Positions 26,383-35,780 of a stretch of DNA of 64,000 bases are shown here, one piece after another. A program made the position numbers and the translations under genes. This stretch comes from JALHMI01 sp964598535 (GTDB lineage: Bacteria > Planctomycetota > Planctomycetia > Pirellulales > PALSA-1355). The DNA lies in contig CAZRCI010000027.1 in the NCBI GenBank assembly GCA_964598535.1, positions 3,783-67,782 of the forward strand, in the 5' to 3' direction. The notes under the pieces are model-generated. The model worked only from the letters and a program-made list of their open reading frames with translations. It made no database searches and had not been told where the DNA came from. How positions within the stretch are numbered: position 1 is the stretch's first letter; every line of letters starts with the position of its first letter.

Positions 26383-28455
26383 ATGTCCAATCGCCTTGCC
26401 CACGAAACGAGCCCGTACCTGCTCCAGCACGCCAACAACCCGGTCGACTGGTATCCCTGGGGCGCCGAGGCGATCCAGCGGGCGCGTGCCGAAGACAAGC
26501 CGATCTTCCTATCGGTTGGCTACTCGGCCTGCCACTGGTGCCACGTGATGGAACACGAGAGCTTTGAAAGCGAGCCGATCGCGCAGCTCATGAATACGCT
26601 CTACGTGTGCGTGAAGGTCGATCGCGAGGAACGGCCCGACCTGGATCAGATTTATATGAATGCGGTGCAGCTCATGACGGGCCGCGGCGGCTGGCCGATG
26701 TCGGTCTTTCTCACGCCCGACCTCAAACCGTTCTATGGCGGAACCTATTGGCCGCCCCACGCGCGCGGCGGCATGCCCGGCTTCGATCAGGTGCTGCTGG
26801 CCGTCGGCGAAGCCTGGCGCGAACGCCGTTCGCAGGCGATCGAGCAAGCCGAATCGCTCACCGATCATCTGGCCGGCCTGGCTATCGGACCAGCCGAGCC
26901 GAAGGCCCTCTCGCCGCAACTCGTACAGCGTTCGGCGAGCGCCATGCTCCGTTCCTTCGACCATGCGCACGGCGGGTTCGGCGCCGCGCCGAAGTTTCCG
27001 CACCCGATGAATCTACGGCTACTCGCGCAGCACTGGTTCCGCACGCGCGACAACGAGACGCTGCACGTCCTGCGAACCACGCTCGACAAGATGGCGGCCG
27101 GCGGGATCTACGACCAGCTCGGCGGCGGCTTCCATCGCTACTCGACCGATGCCCAGTGGCTGGTGCCGCACTTTGAAAAAATGCTCTACGACAACGCCCT
27201 GCTCGTGCCGTGCTATCTCGACGCCTACCTGATCACGGGCGAGGCCGACTACGCACGCGTCGCACGCGAGACGTGCGACTACGTGCTGCGTGAGATGACC
27301 GACGCGGCCGGCGGCTTCTACAGCACGCAAGACGCGGATAGTGAGGGGGTCGAAGGCAAGTTCTTCGTCTGGACGCCGCGCGAGATCGAGACCGTGCTTG
27401 GTCCGGAAGCGGCCGAGATATTCTGCCACGTCTATGGCGTCACGCCGCAGGGAAACTTCGAGCATGGGCAAAGCATCCTGCACCTGCCCCGTAACCTGAA
27501 CGATGCGGCCACGGCGTTCACCACCACCGCGGACGAGCTGCGCGATCGGCTCGCCGGCTGGCGCACTCAACTGCTGGCCGAACGCGGCCAGCGCGTGCCG
27601 CCGGGACTCGACGACAAGGTGCTCGTGGCCTGGAACGGAATGATGATCGACGCGCTGGCCCAAGCCGCGGGCGTGCTGGACGAACCGCGATATCTCGCGG
27701 CGGCGCAACGAGCCGCTACGTTTCTCTTGCACGAACTCCGGCGGGCCGATGGCGCGCTCTGGCACACCTGGCGCCACGGGCAAGCCCGGCTGACGGCCTA
27801 TCTCGACGACTACACCTGCCTGGCCGTGGGGCTGGTAAGCCTGTACGAAGCCGACTTCGACGAGCGCTGGCTCCTGGCGGCGGTCGAACTGATGGACTAT
27901 GTCATCGCACACTTCGCCGACGCGGAACGGGGCGGATACTTTTACACGGCCCACGATCACGAAGCGCTGATCGCCCGACAGAAGGAATTCTACGACAACG
28001 CCATGCCCAGCGGAAACTCGATGGCGGCACTCGCGCTCGTGCGTCTTGGTAAGCTGCTGGGACGCGCGGACTATCTCGAAGCCGCCGAGCGCACCGCTCA
28101 GGCCGCGGCGTCGATCGTCGAGCACGCGCCGCAGGCCGGCGGCCAGATGCTGCTGGCCATCGACCTCTTGCAAGGCGCGACACCCGAGATTGTCTTGGTG
28201 GGCGACCCGCAACACCCCGAGACGGCTGCCGCCCTTGCGGCGTTGCGGCACACGTTCCTGCCACGAAAAGTCGTCGCCTGCCGCCCTTCAACCGCCATAA
28301 CATCGCCCGGCGCCTTGGCGCCGATGTTTGAAGGCAAGGTGGCCAACAGCGCGCAGCCAGTGGCTTACGTGTGCGAAAACTTCACCTGCCAAACTCCCGT
28401 CGTCGGGCGCGACGCGGTCGAGGCGCTATGGCGTCAGCTTGCGTCGCCAACGTAG
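26383..28455 (+). CDS. YyaL/DUF255 thioredoxin-domain protein
   Basis: 690 residues. Begins with the family signature NRLAHETSPYLLQHANNPVD and a thioredoxin-like domain with CHWCH (Cys50, Cys53). A six-hairpin glycosidase-like helical region follows: GGIYDQLGGGFHRYSTD, PHFEKMLYDNA, FYSTQDADSEG. These are the conserved signatures of the YyaL/SPATA20 family, which is widespread but biochemically uncharacterised. Cytoplasmic; no signal peptide. A MazG-like gene follows 52 bases later. Confidence 0.93.
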   Translation: MSNRLAHETSPYLLQHANNPVDWYPWGAEAIQRARAEDKPIFLSVGYSACHWCHVMEHESFESEPIAQLMNTLYVCVKVDREERPDLDQIYMNAVQLMTGRGGWPMSVFLTPDLKPFYGGTYWPPHARGGMPGFDQVLLAVGEAWRERRSQAIEQAESLTDHLAGLAIGPAEPKALSPQLVQRSASAMLRSFDHAHGGFGAAPKFPHPMNLRLLAQHWFRTRDNETLHVLRTTLDKMAAGGIYDQLGGGFHRYSTDAQWLVPHFEKMLYDNALLVPCYLDAYLITGEADYARVARETCDYVLREMTDAAGGFYSTQDADSEGVEGKFFVWTPREIETVLGPEAAEIFCHVYGVTPQGNFEHGQSILHLPRNLNDAATAFTTTADELRDRLAGWRTQLLAERGQRVPPGLDDKVLVAWNGMMIDALAQAAGVLDEPRYLAAAQRAATFLLHELRRADGALWHTWRHGQARLTAYLDDYTCLAVGLVSLYEADFDERWLLAAVELMDYVIAHFADAERGGYFYTAHDHEALIARQKEFYDNAMPSGNSMAALALVRLGKLLGRADYLEAAERTAQAAASIVEHAPQAGGQMLLAIDLLQGATPEIVLVGDPQHPETAAALAALRHTFLPRKVVACRPSTAITSPGALAPMFEGKVANSAQPVAYVCENFTCQTPVVGRDAVEALWRQLASPT

Positions 28456-28507
28456 CGCGCAGCCGCGGTAACAGATAAACCCGATCTTCAGTGAGCACCC
28501 TACTACA

Positions 28508-28906
28508 ATGAATTTGTCAGCTCCCCTCGACGCCGGAACCAGCGTCGCCGACCTGCGTGAACTCGTTGCTCGTTTTGTCGCTGAACGCGATTGGAAACAA
28601 TTTCATACGCCTAAGAACCTGGCCATGTCGCTGGCCATCGAGGCGGCCGAACTCATGGAGCACTTTCAATGGCTCGATTCGACGGAGTCGCGCAAGATTG
28701 CCGAGGATGAAGCCCGGCGAACCGCCGCTGGTGAGGAATTGGCCGACGTGATCTGCTATGCTCTGGCGCTGGCCAACGAACTGGGGCTGGACGTGAGCCG
28801 AGCAATGCGCGACAAGATGCGAAAGAACGAGCTCAAGTACCCGGTGGAAGACTACCGCGGCCGCTGGGGGAACGGCGATACGCGTCGAGCGGGCCCAGAA
28901 ATCTAA
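28508..28906 (+). CDS. MazG-like nucleotide pyrophosphohydrolase
   Basis: 132 residues of the compact all-alpha NTP-pyrophosphatase type (RS21-C6/dCTPase-like). FVAERDWKQFHTPKNLAMSL, EAAELMEHFQW (metal-binding Glu pair near 45-48) and EELADVICYALALANELGLD provide the four acidic ligands. KMRKNELKYPVEDYRGRWG is a typical end. It hydrolyses non-canonical or surplus (d)NTPs to NMP and PPi. Convergent with the marR-type gene, separated by 27 bases. Confidence 0.9.
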   Translation: MNLSAPLDAGTSVADLRELVARFVAERDWKQFHTPKNLAMSLAIEAAELMEHFQWLDSTESRKIAEDEARRTAAGEELADVICYALALANELGLDVSRAMRDKMRKNELKYPVEDYRGRWGNGDTRRAGPEI

Positions 28907-28933
28907 CGCGAGAATCTAATGCGAGACCGCGGC

Positions 28934-29401
28934 TCAAACGGCGCTCGAGCGTGTTGCTTCGACGATTGCGTTCAGATCGGCCATGATCCGGTTCCACGCT
29001 TCCTCGCCAAACCGATTCACCAATTGCGACTGCGCTTGATTCCAGTAGGGTCCCGAGCGAAGCAGCGCGGCCTGACCATCGATGGTTATTTCAACCGACT
29101 TATGCTTTCCTTCGCCGTGGGTAAATCGCAGCAGGCCAATGTTCATCAGCGGCTTGAGGTTCCGCGTCAACGTCGAGCGATCCATCACCAGCTCCCGTGC
29201 CAGCCGCGCAATGCTGCTTGGCCCCAGAAGCTGCGTCGTGATCAGAATGACCAATTGCGTCGAGCGGAGTCCGGTCGGCGCAAGAATCTGGTCAAACAGT
29301 TGCGTGACGCTTCGTGACGCTTTGCGAAAATTAAAGCAGGCACACGTACGTGCCATTTCCGCCAACTGAGATTGATCTATTTCCACAGGATCGCAAGACA
29401 T
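28934..29401 (-). CDS. MarR-family transcriptional regulator
   Basis: 155 residues from ATG 29401. The winged helix is clear: LRSTQLVILITTQLLGPSSI, LARELVMDRSTLTRNLKPL (recognition helix) and GLLRF...KSVEITIDGQ (wing). ARTCACFNFRKASR near the N-terminus is common in MarR proteins that sense oxidants or phenolic ligands through Cys. The adjacent transglutaminase-like gene is divergent, so the AT-rich space between may hold its operator. Start chosen by family alignment; no strong ribosome site. Confidence 0.85.
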   Translation of the reverse strand: MSCDPVEIDQSQLAEMARTCACFNFRKASRSVTQLFDQILAPTGLRSTQLVILITTQLLGPSSIARLARELVMDRSTLTRNLKPLMNIGLLRFTHGEGKHKSVEITIDGQAALLRSGPYWNQAQSQLVNRFGEEAWNRIMADLNAIVEATRSSAV

Positions 29402-29752
29402 TGCGCGTGCCAGACAAAAAGGAGCCGAACACGGCCACCACAACTCGGCAATCGATTCAAAACCGAGAAGAGTTCTCTCGCACAATCGAGGCTGCCTGGC
29501 GAGCGGCGACGGCAGCACTCATGACACTCGAGCGCGGTTTTGAAGCGGTTTCTTAATCGTCGAAATGAACTTTATTACACTAAGCGAATGCCGCGATTCT
29601 GGCAACTCGAAGTGCATGGAAGTGCTCAAAAATTCGGGCCACTACTCCCTCGCAATAATTAATAATACGTCAGGTTTGCCGAATGGGTTGTAAGTCGGGT
29701 TGACAGACGGTATATGCCAGCGATTTCTATCGCTCAAAAAAAGGAATCTCAA

Positions 29753-30487
29753 ATGGACCGCAATCCGGCAGACTTTCTCGCGGCAACACCGTTTGTTGAG
29801 AGCCAATCGCCCATTATCTGCGACCTGGCGCGAGAGATTACCTCGGGCGTCTCGGACGAAGTCGAACGAGCTTGCCGGCTGTTTTATGCCGTGCGAGATG
29901 GCATTCGCTACGACGCCTATAACCTTGCGCTCGCGCCGGAAACGCTACGCGCCACCAATGCCCTCCAACGAGGACAATCGTGGTGTGTGCCCAAGAGCGT
30001 CTTGTTGGCTGCGCTGTGCCGCGCCGTAGGCATCCCCTGTGGATTGTGCTATGCCAACGTTCGCAACCATATGGCCACCCGCAAATTGCTGGAGTTTCTA
30101 GGCACCAACATCTTTTACTACCACGGCTACAACCAACTTTACTTGCGGGAACGTTGGGTGAAAGCGACGGTCTCGTTTAACCGCACCTTGTGCGAACGAG
30201 CGCGGCTTGCGCCGCTGGATTTCGACGGAGTGCATGATTCCATCTACCACCCGTTCGATCTCACGGGCCAACGTTACATGGAGTATCTACACGATTACGG
30301 CTGCTTTGCTGACGTGCCCTATGACGACCTGGTCCGGACGTTTGCCGAACGCTACCCGAACCTCCAGGGCTCCGGCGGCAAGCTGACCGGGGACTTTGCC
30401 GCGGAACTCGATGCCGAGGCCTCCGCTGTTGGAGCGGCCTCCTGCTCCGGTTGTAGCGATCGCAAGGACCATCACAACGGGGGCTGA
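29753..30487 (+). CDS. Transglutaminase-like cysteine protease family protein
   Basis: 244 residues from ATG 29753 (AAGGA, 7-nt spacing), preferred over 29714. Catalytic Cys78 lies in RGQSWCVPKSVLLAALCRAV and His124 in FYYHGYNQLYL; WVKATVSFN is the third motif, where the usual Asp is replaced, as in several members of this uncharacterised subgroup. The C-terminus ends in CSGCSDRKDHH. Cytoplasmic, about 350 bases from the divergent marR-type gene and possibly under its control. Function unknown beyond the fold. Confidence 0.82.
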   Translation: MDRNPADFLAATPFVESQSPIICDLAREITSGVSDEVERACRLFYAVRDGIRYDAYNLALAPETLRATNALQRGQSWCVPKSVLLAALCRAVGIPCGLCYANVRNHMATRKLLEFLGTNIFYYHGYNQLYLRERWVKATVSFNRTLCERARLAPLDFDGVHDSIYHPFDLTGQRYMEYLHDYGCFADVPYDDLVRTFAERYPNLQGSGGKLTGDFAAELDAEASAVGAASCSGCSDRKDHHNGG

Positions 30488-30614
30488 GCCGCTCCTCTCG
30501 ATGTCTTACGTCGTCTGACGCAAATCGGTAATCGACCGTGAAAAAATCGTTCATTTGACGCCCGCCCGGCGTGTTCTACGCTTCTTGCAGAACAACTTCC
30601 TTTTGGGGGCTGCG

Positions 30615-31310
30615 ATGGAACAAAAGTCCGCTAAGACATGGCGTATCATGTCGGCGCCCACGCTGATCGGTTGGATCAGCGTGTGTTTGCTCGCCGGCGC
30701 ATATGGCCGTTCGCTGGACGAACGCTGGCAACAGGTCTGGGCACAAATGGGGGCCCTCGGCTTGGCGGCGGCGCTCGGACTGAGCAGCATCGACCGTCTG
30801 CGCCAGGCACGCATGCGTCAACTACGCAATTTGGCCATGCAAGCCCGATTCGAATTTGGGCTCGATCGAATGCATCAACACACGGCCACGATCGATTCGA
30901 TCAACGCGGCCGTCCGGCAGCTTGCCCAACAGGCAGCCTACGACATGCGCGGCAAGCTCGGCACGGCACAGCGAAACCGCCGGCGAGACCAATTGGACTT
31001 GATTTCGGACTACCCGCTGGAAATCGTGCCCGTCGACGAACGCGGCGAATCGAGCATCTTGCTACCGCCACTGGTTGGTACGTTACAGCAGGTTTCCTCA
31101 CGAGTAATTTCGTTTGAGCATATCGAGGCCGTGCCTACCCGAACGGTTATGCTGAACTTCCACGCCAGGGAGAAGCGATTGTCGTTCGTGGTCGAAGTGA
31201 CCTGGACGCAAAAAATCGACGGCGCCTTTTCGAGCGGCGGCACGGTGTTGGCCGTGGGCGTGCCGCTCGAGGAGCGCCAACGGGCGCCCGAAGCGGTACT
31301 CGTGTCCTGA
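30615..31310 (+). CDS. Membrane protein with PilZ-like C-terminus
   Basis: 231 residues from ATG 30615 (GGGGG 9-13 nt upstream). A hydrophobic hairpin at about 14-60 (TLIGWISVCLLAGAYG, MGALGLAAALGLSS) is followed by a basic helix and a C-terminal beta domain. That part, with VISFEHIEAVPTRTVMLNF and FVVEVTWTQK, has the strand pattern of PilZ-like domains, but the RxxxR and DxSxxG c-di-GMP motifs are not convincing. I therefore call the fold only tentatively. Confidence 0.55.
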   Translation: MEQKSAKTWRIMSAPTLIGWISVCLLAGAYGRSLDERWQQVWAQMGALGLAAALGLSSIDRLRQARMRQLRNLAMQARFEFGLDRMHQHTATIDSINAAVRQLAQQAAYDMRGKLGTAQRNRRRDQLDLISDYPLEIVPVDERGESSILLPPLVGTLQQVSSRVISFEHIEAVPTRTVMLNFHAREKRLSFVVEVTWTQKIDGAFSSGGTVLAVGVPLEERQRAPEAVLVS

Positions 31311-31508
31311 GCAACCATACGGCATCAGCATCGTAGGCTTCCCAGCGTGCCACGACTGTCTTGAGACCGGATGGACGTTTAGCCTATAGGCGCTCTGCGC
31401 TTCGTGTGCAAAGCGATTGCCTGTCGCGGAAAATTCGCCGGCGCGGCCTCACGGCCGAGAAGGGCCTTAAGCCACTTCTCGACCGTGGACCGTCTTCCGG
31501 GGATGCAT

Positions 31509-32297
31509 TTAGCACGCGATGCCCGCACGAGGGATACGCCGGCGTCCAGCCGCTATCAGCCCGATCAGCGCAGTGCCCAACATCAGCCACGACTGCGGCT
31601 CGGGCACCACGAACGTGTTCTCCACCCATTCCATCGCCAACTCGTGGACTTCTTCGTCGAGGCCATTGTTGTAGACGAAATAGATCGGGTCGGAATCGGC
31701 CAGGCCCGAGCCGTCGAGGTTGAGCGTGATGCCGATCAAATAGATCCCTTCCGGAGCGTTTGGCGCGGAAGGATCGCTGGATCCATCGTAGCGCAACTCC
31801 GAACCCAGATGCACGTGCATCCGTCCCGAAGTTCCCGTTGAGCCAATGGAAGGCGCGGTGCCCGTTGCTCCGGCGCCGCTCACGTAAGTGACGAAGCTGC
31901 CACGGCTCAACCCCAAGTCGACGCCGGTCGGCGCGGCGCTGAAATTCACGGCGCCGGCGCCATCCCAATACTCGAGATTCGTAATCAGATCGAATCTCAG
32001 GGTGTGCCCCTGCGGCAGTAGCCCGTCGTTCGGGAACAGGCCGATCGTGAATGCGCCATTGTTGAAGCCAGGATCGCCAATGAAATAGGGATCGGATGGC
32101 TCTTCACCGAACTCGTAGCCGAAAACTCGTAGCTCGGTCACGGTGGCAAGCGTCGAGTCGTCTCGCCCGCCAGTCATGATCTTGCCGCCCGACGCATACG
32201 GTACGACATCAAAGTGACCGTGAATCTCGTCGGCTCTCGCGCCACAAACGCTCAGAGCCAGAACCGCCAGAGACAATAGCCAAACAAAGTTCCGCAT
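31509..32297 (-). CDS. PEP-CTERM sorted extracellular protein
   Basis: 262 residues with a signal peptide (MRNFVWLLSLAVLALSVCG, cleavage after ARA) and a C-terminal VVPEPQSWLMLGTALIGLIA plus RRR, the PEP-CTERM signal. The body is beta-rich with repeated Gly and Asp and no catalytic motif. It is the second such protein in the window and is predicted to be exported and processed by an exosortase encoded elsewhere. Convergent with the PilZ-like gene. Confidence 0.85.
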   Translation of the reverse strand: MRNFVWLLSLAVLALSVCGARADEIHGHFDVVPYASGGKIMTGGRDDSTLATVTELRVFGYEFGEEPSDPYFIGDPGFNNGAFTIGLFPNDGLLPQGHTLRFDLITNLEYWDGAGAVNFSAAPTGVDLGLSRGSFVTYVSGAGATGTAPSIGSTGTSGRMHVHLGSELRYDGSSDPSAPNAPEGIYLIGITLNLDGSGLADSDPIYFVYNNGLDEEVHELAMEWVENTFVVPEPQSWLMLGTALIGLIAAGRRRIPRAGIAC

Positions 32298-32594
32298 GGG
32301 AAAACCTTTCCAAAAATCAAAGAGGAGTTTCTTGAAGCCATTTGTGAGCTGCCGCCAGTAACGGCCGACAGCTCGGGAGCGAGAGCCACTACTGAAGGCG
32401 GTCCCTCAATCGCGGTTCACTCGCAAGATGCGCGTTTCCCCCCGGAAGCACTCTTGTGTTTCATGTCGCCGCTCCGCGCGCTACCGCACGAATCGCGACA
32501 GACGAATAGATAAACCTCCGGGCGTTCAGCTACTGTTCATGAGTTCGCTCCTTTCCGTACATGCATGGCAAATCGAACCGTGTTTGCACGTCGC

Positions 32595-33320
32595 CTACGA
32601 CGGCGGCTTGGCAAAATTGAATGGCTGATCGACCCATTGCTGGAGTTGCTCGACGGGAATCAACGCCACGTGGCCATCGGCATATAAGAAGTGCGTCGTC
32701 TCGTGGTGGCGATCGATGGCCACCTCGTTGGCGATCGCCTCCATCACTTTTTTCTGATTCTGGTTCGACATCGTGAACCAGTTGAACGAATGGACATGAT
32801 CGTTATAGGGATCGATGTCAGCCGGGTTGCCGGTGCGTTCCGCGCCTGAGTCCTTTTTTTCTGAAAGCTCAAACGCCACGACGGTTTGAGACATCGAGGC
32901 GACCTTACGCCGGTTGTCAAAGTTATTCGGAGGCCGCAGCTCATTCGACAAATATCCATTCAGCGAGTAGCTGGTCCCCTTCCCCAACAATCGCAAGTGC
33001 GCAAGTTGATCGCTCGGGCAAATGCGGATCGCGTCCACATCTTCCAGGTAAGGCGCCAGCGTGTAGATCCACGCCCGGTCGAACTTGCCGGTCACCGGAT
33101 CAGGTTCTACCGTGTGACTTGTTTCGGGCCAGCGTCCGGCATGCTGATCGCAATACCGCATGATGGCGAAACCGACTTGCCGAAGGTTACTCGCGCACTG
33201 AGTGCGCCGCGCGCTTTCTCGCGCGGCTTGCACGGCGGGAATCAACAGTCCCACCAGTAAGCCGACGATGGCAATCACCACCAGCAGTTCCACGAGCGTA
33301 AAGCCGCGAGTTGTCTTCAT
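32595..33320 (-). CDS. DUF1559 type IV pilin-like protein
   Basis: 241 residues from ATG 33320. The N-terminus MKTTRGFTLVELLVVIAIVG is a textbook prepilin (class III) leader with G-F cleavage site and Glu5, followed by AARESARRTQCASNLRQVG, the DUF1559 signature. FLYADGHVALIP near the end is the conserved C-terminal DUF1559 motif. Large families of these pseudopilins occur only in planctomycetes and relatives. It is exported and assembled or anchored by a type II/IV secretion apparatus; exact role unknown. Confidence 0.95.
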   Translation of the reverse strand: MKTTRGFTLVELLVVIAIVGLLVGLLIPAVQAARESARRTQCASNLRQVGFAIMRYCDQHAGRWPETSHTVEPDPVTGKFDRAWIYTLAPYLEDVDAIRICPSDQLAHLRLLGKGTSYSLNGYLSNELRPPNNFDNRRKVASMSQTVVAFELSEKKDSGAERTGNPADIDPYNDHVHSFNWFTMSNQNQKKVMEAIANEVAIDRHHETTHFLYADGHVALIPVEQLQQWVDQPFNFAKPPS

Positions 33321-33606
33321 GGTTCGAAAGATGCCTCTGGAAAAGTTCCAGCACACCAACCTAGGCGCGCATGCGGTCCGTTAACCTCCACTCCGGGGGC
33401 GCGCGAGCACGGGCTGGTCGGACCGCTATCGCTCGGCGCCCACCGGAGGAAGGCGCATTCGTGATTCGCAGAAAAATGAAACGCAGCAGCGCCCGTCGCG
33501 AGTACTGGCCCCACTCATCGACAAGGGACTTGCCTGCCCGCGCAGCGGAATGCTGCCCAGAGCCAAGCGCGCACGAGCTACCGCAGCGGCGGTCACCCGC
33601 AACGCC

Positions 33607-34038
33607 CTAGTAAAGGCAGAACGAACGCGGAGGCGCTCGTGAGAGATAAAGCCCGACCAACTCCCACTTGCAGGATGGTGCGAACGGAGCAAGCAGCTCC
33701 GCGGTTGTCAGCACCAAAACAGCGGGAGCATCGCTAGCGGCCCATTGAGCCGTCCCAAAGAACTGGCATAGCGGGCAGGAGTGCGCCAATTCCGCTTGCG
33801 CAACGATCCGTGGCCCTTCGACAGGGGCCGACGGAACCACCGGTTGCGATCTATCTGCCGAAGCACAGCAGCCGGGAGCGCAGTCGCGAGCATTCGCAGC
33901 CGACGCTACGTGCGAGCATGCCGTCGAGCCATGAAAATGATGACCAAAGACGGAATGCCAGCCCGGGCCGAGCAGCGAAACGCAGCCGAAAAAGGCCGCA
34001 AAGGCCCAAACAGTGGTTCGTTGAACCAGAAAATACAT
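33607..34038 (-). CDS. DUF2946-like Cys/His-rich membrane protein
   Basis: 143 residues from ATG 34038 (a TTG four codons earlier is possible). One hydrophobic N-terminal segment (TTVWAFAAFFGCVSLLGPGW), then a Cys/His-rich stretch with HHFHG, CAPGCC and CPLCQFF, and an end LSRAPPRSFC. This layout matches DUF2946-type proteins of planctomycetes, which often lie near metal-export genes. Metal handling is an inference from the Cys/His content only. Confidence 0.55.
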   Translation of the reverse strand: MYFLVQRTTVWAFAAFFGCVSLLGPGWHSVFGHHFHGSTACSHVASAANARDCAPGCCASADRSQPVVPSAPVEGPRIVAQAELAHSCPLCQFFGTAQWAASDAPAVLVLTTAELLAPFAPSCKWELVGLYLSRAPPRSFCLY

Positions 34039-34226
34039 CGAAAAACTCAACCGCCAATGCGCAAGCTACGCCTAAGAATCTGGCGGTCCGACCAACGCCA
34101 ACTCTAGGTGCTCGGACGTTCCATGTCAAGCGGGGCGTCAAGTTCGCGGGGGCCTGCAATTCCGGATGAACCACTTTGCGGATAGGCTCAGACGCTAAGC
34201 CACCGTGAAGCGATCGCTCGGAGCCC

Positions 34227-35600
34227 GTGTCCTTGAACTCGCCGAAAACTCTGAAACTTACCGAACGACAGGGTGTTCTGCGTCCCCTCTTGCGCCTGCT
34301 ATGGCCAGTAATGACCGAACAGCTTCTGGTGATGCTCGTCGGGTTCTCCGACACGTTGCTCGCCGGCCATTACCTGAGCGATTCGCACCTGGCGGCGATG
34401 GCGGTCTTGTCGTACGGAATCTGGCTCCTCACGGAGCTCTTTTCGTTTATCGCAATTGGCGCGCTGGCACTCACCGCGCGTTACATCGGCGCGGGCGACC
34501 GGGCTAATGCCAACCGAGTAGTCAATCAGTCGTTTGCCCTGGGCGGCGCCCTGGCCGTTGTCTTCACCGCGGCCGCCTGGTACTGGTGCGACTCGTTCGC
34601 CCCCGCCATGCAATTGGAAGGCGAACCCGCGGCTTTAGCCACTCGGTATCTACGGCTCCTCATCTGGCTGCTGCCCATGATGATGCTCGAGGCAGTCGGA
34701 ATCGACTGCCTCCGAGCGGCGGGCGACATGGTCACAGGGTTAATCGCGATGGTAATCGTCAACCTTGTGAACATTATCGTGTCCTGGGGATTGCTCACCG
34801 GCGCCGGGCCATTTCCAGAACTGGGCTGGGACGGCCTGGCCATCGGCACCGCGTGCGGCCACTTCTTTGGCGGCATGATTCCGTTCGTGGTGCTCCTGCG
34901 CGGACGATCTGGCGTTCGCGTCGACCTGCGCGCCTGGTGGCCAGACCTCACGCTCATGCGGCGCATCCTGCGAATCGGAGTGCCAGGCGGGCTCGACGTG
35001 CTTTCGATCGTATTTCTTCAGCTCACGTTCTTGTCGATTATCAGCTCCCTCTCGACCGACGAACTCGCGGCACACGGCGTCGCGGTGCGCATCGAATCGA
35101 TCGCCTATCTGCCGGGATACGCCTTTCAGGTCGCCATCGCAACCCTCTGCGGACAGTATCTGGGGGCCAAGAACTACGCCAAAGCCAGGCGCGCCGTGGT
35201 GGTTGCCTGCGCCGTGAACTGTGGATTGTTGACTGGCGCCGGAATGGTAATGTTCTTTGGTGGCCGCGCGATCGTCTCGCTATTTGTAAGTCCGGAACAG
35301 ACAGGCGTTCTAACGATCGCTCCGGCATTGTTACGAATTGTCGCCTTTGCAATGCCTCCGTTTGCCCTGATGGAAGTGTTTACCGGCGCGCTGCGAGGCG
35401 CGGGCGATACGCGCTGGCCACTCCTGTTTACGCTCATCGGATTCGTGGGCGTGCGTCTGCCGCTGGCATGGCTCTTCGCCTACCACTGGCACTGGGGCGT
35501 CGAGGGCGCATGGTATGCCATGGTTATCGACGTGCTCGTGCGCTGCCTGCTGATCAGCGGCCGATTTCTGATGGGCGGCTGGCAAAGCGTGCGCCTCTGA
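34227..35600 (+). CDS. MATE-family multidrug/Na+ antiporter
   Basis: 457 residues with twelve hydrophobic segments in two homologous halves. LLWPVMTEQLLVMLVGFSDTLLAGHYL is the N-terminal MATE helix; GAGDRANANRVVNQSF and YLGAKNYAKARRAVV are the two loop repeats after helices 2 and 8. It exports cationic drugs or toxic metabolites in exchange for Na+ or H+. The GTG start at 34227 gives the normal length. Followed by an R1 repeat. Confidence 0.92.
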   Translation: MSLNSPKTLKLTERQGVLRPLLRLLWPVMTEQLLVMLVGFSDTLLAGHYLSDSHLAAMAVLSYGIWLLTELFSFIAIGALALTARYIGAGDRANANRVVNQSFALGGALAVVFTAAAWYWCDSFAPAMQLEGEPAALATRYLRLLIWLLPMMMLEAVGIDCLRAAGDMVTGLIAMVIVNLVNIIVSWGLLTGAGPFPELGWDGLAIGTACGHFFGGMIPFVVLLRGRSGVRVDLRAWWPDLTLMRRILRIGVPGGLDVLSIVFLQLTFLSIISSLSTDELAAHGVAVRIESIAYLPGYAFQVAIATLCGQYLGAKNYAKARRAVVVACAVNCGLLTGAGMVMFFGGRAIVSLFVSPEQTGVLTIAPALLRIVAFAMPPFALMEVFTGALRGAGDTRWPLLFTLIGFVGVRLPLAWLFAYHWHWGVEGAWYAMVIDVLVRCLLISGRFLMGGWQSVRL

Positions 35601-35660
35601 CGTGCAGCGAAGGCGGCGCACGCTGATGTAGGCCGACTGAATCAGAGATTGACGCTCCGC

Positions 35661-35780
35661 AACCCGATTTATTCGGGTGACGCGAAACGATGCCAAACGC
35701 ACAAGCGGTTTGGCGCAAACAAGTAAGCGAGTGCTCTCGCGAAACGCGAACCCGAAAACCTAGTGTTGACAGAGCACTAA
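35661..35780. repeat. Dispersed intergenic repeat R1, copy b (best preserved)
   Basis: About 120 bp with three inverted repeats: CCGATTTATTCGG; GCCAAACGCACAAGCGGTTTGGC; and AGTGCTCT (35730-35737) pairing with AGAGCACT (35771-35778). The CTA at 35777-35779 is the stop codon of the minus-strand LptF/G-like gene. The repeat fills nearly the whole gap to the MATE gene. Confidence 0.8.

Noticed and set aside
26509..28251. Long minus-strand frames opposite the YyaL gene
   Set aside because: Antisense shadow of a well-recognised family.
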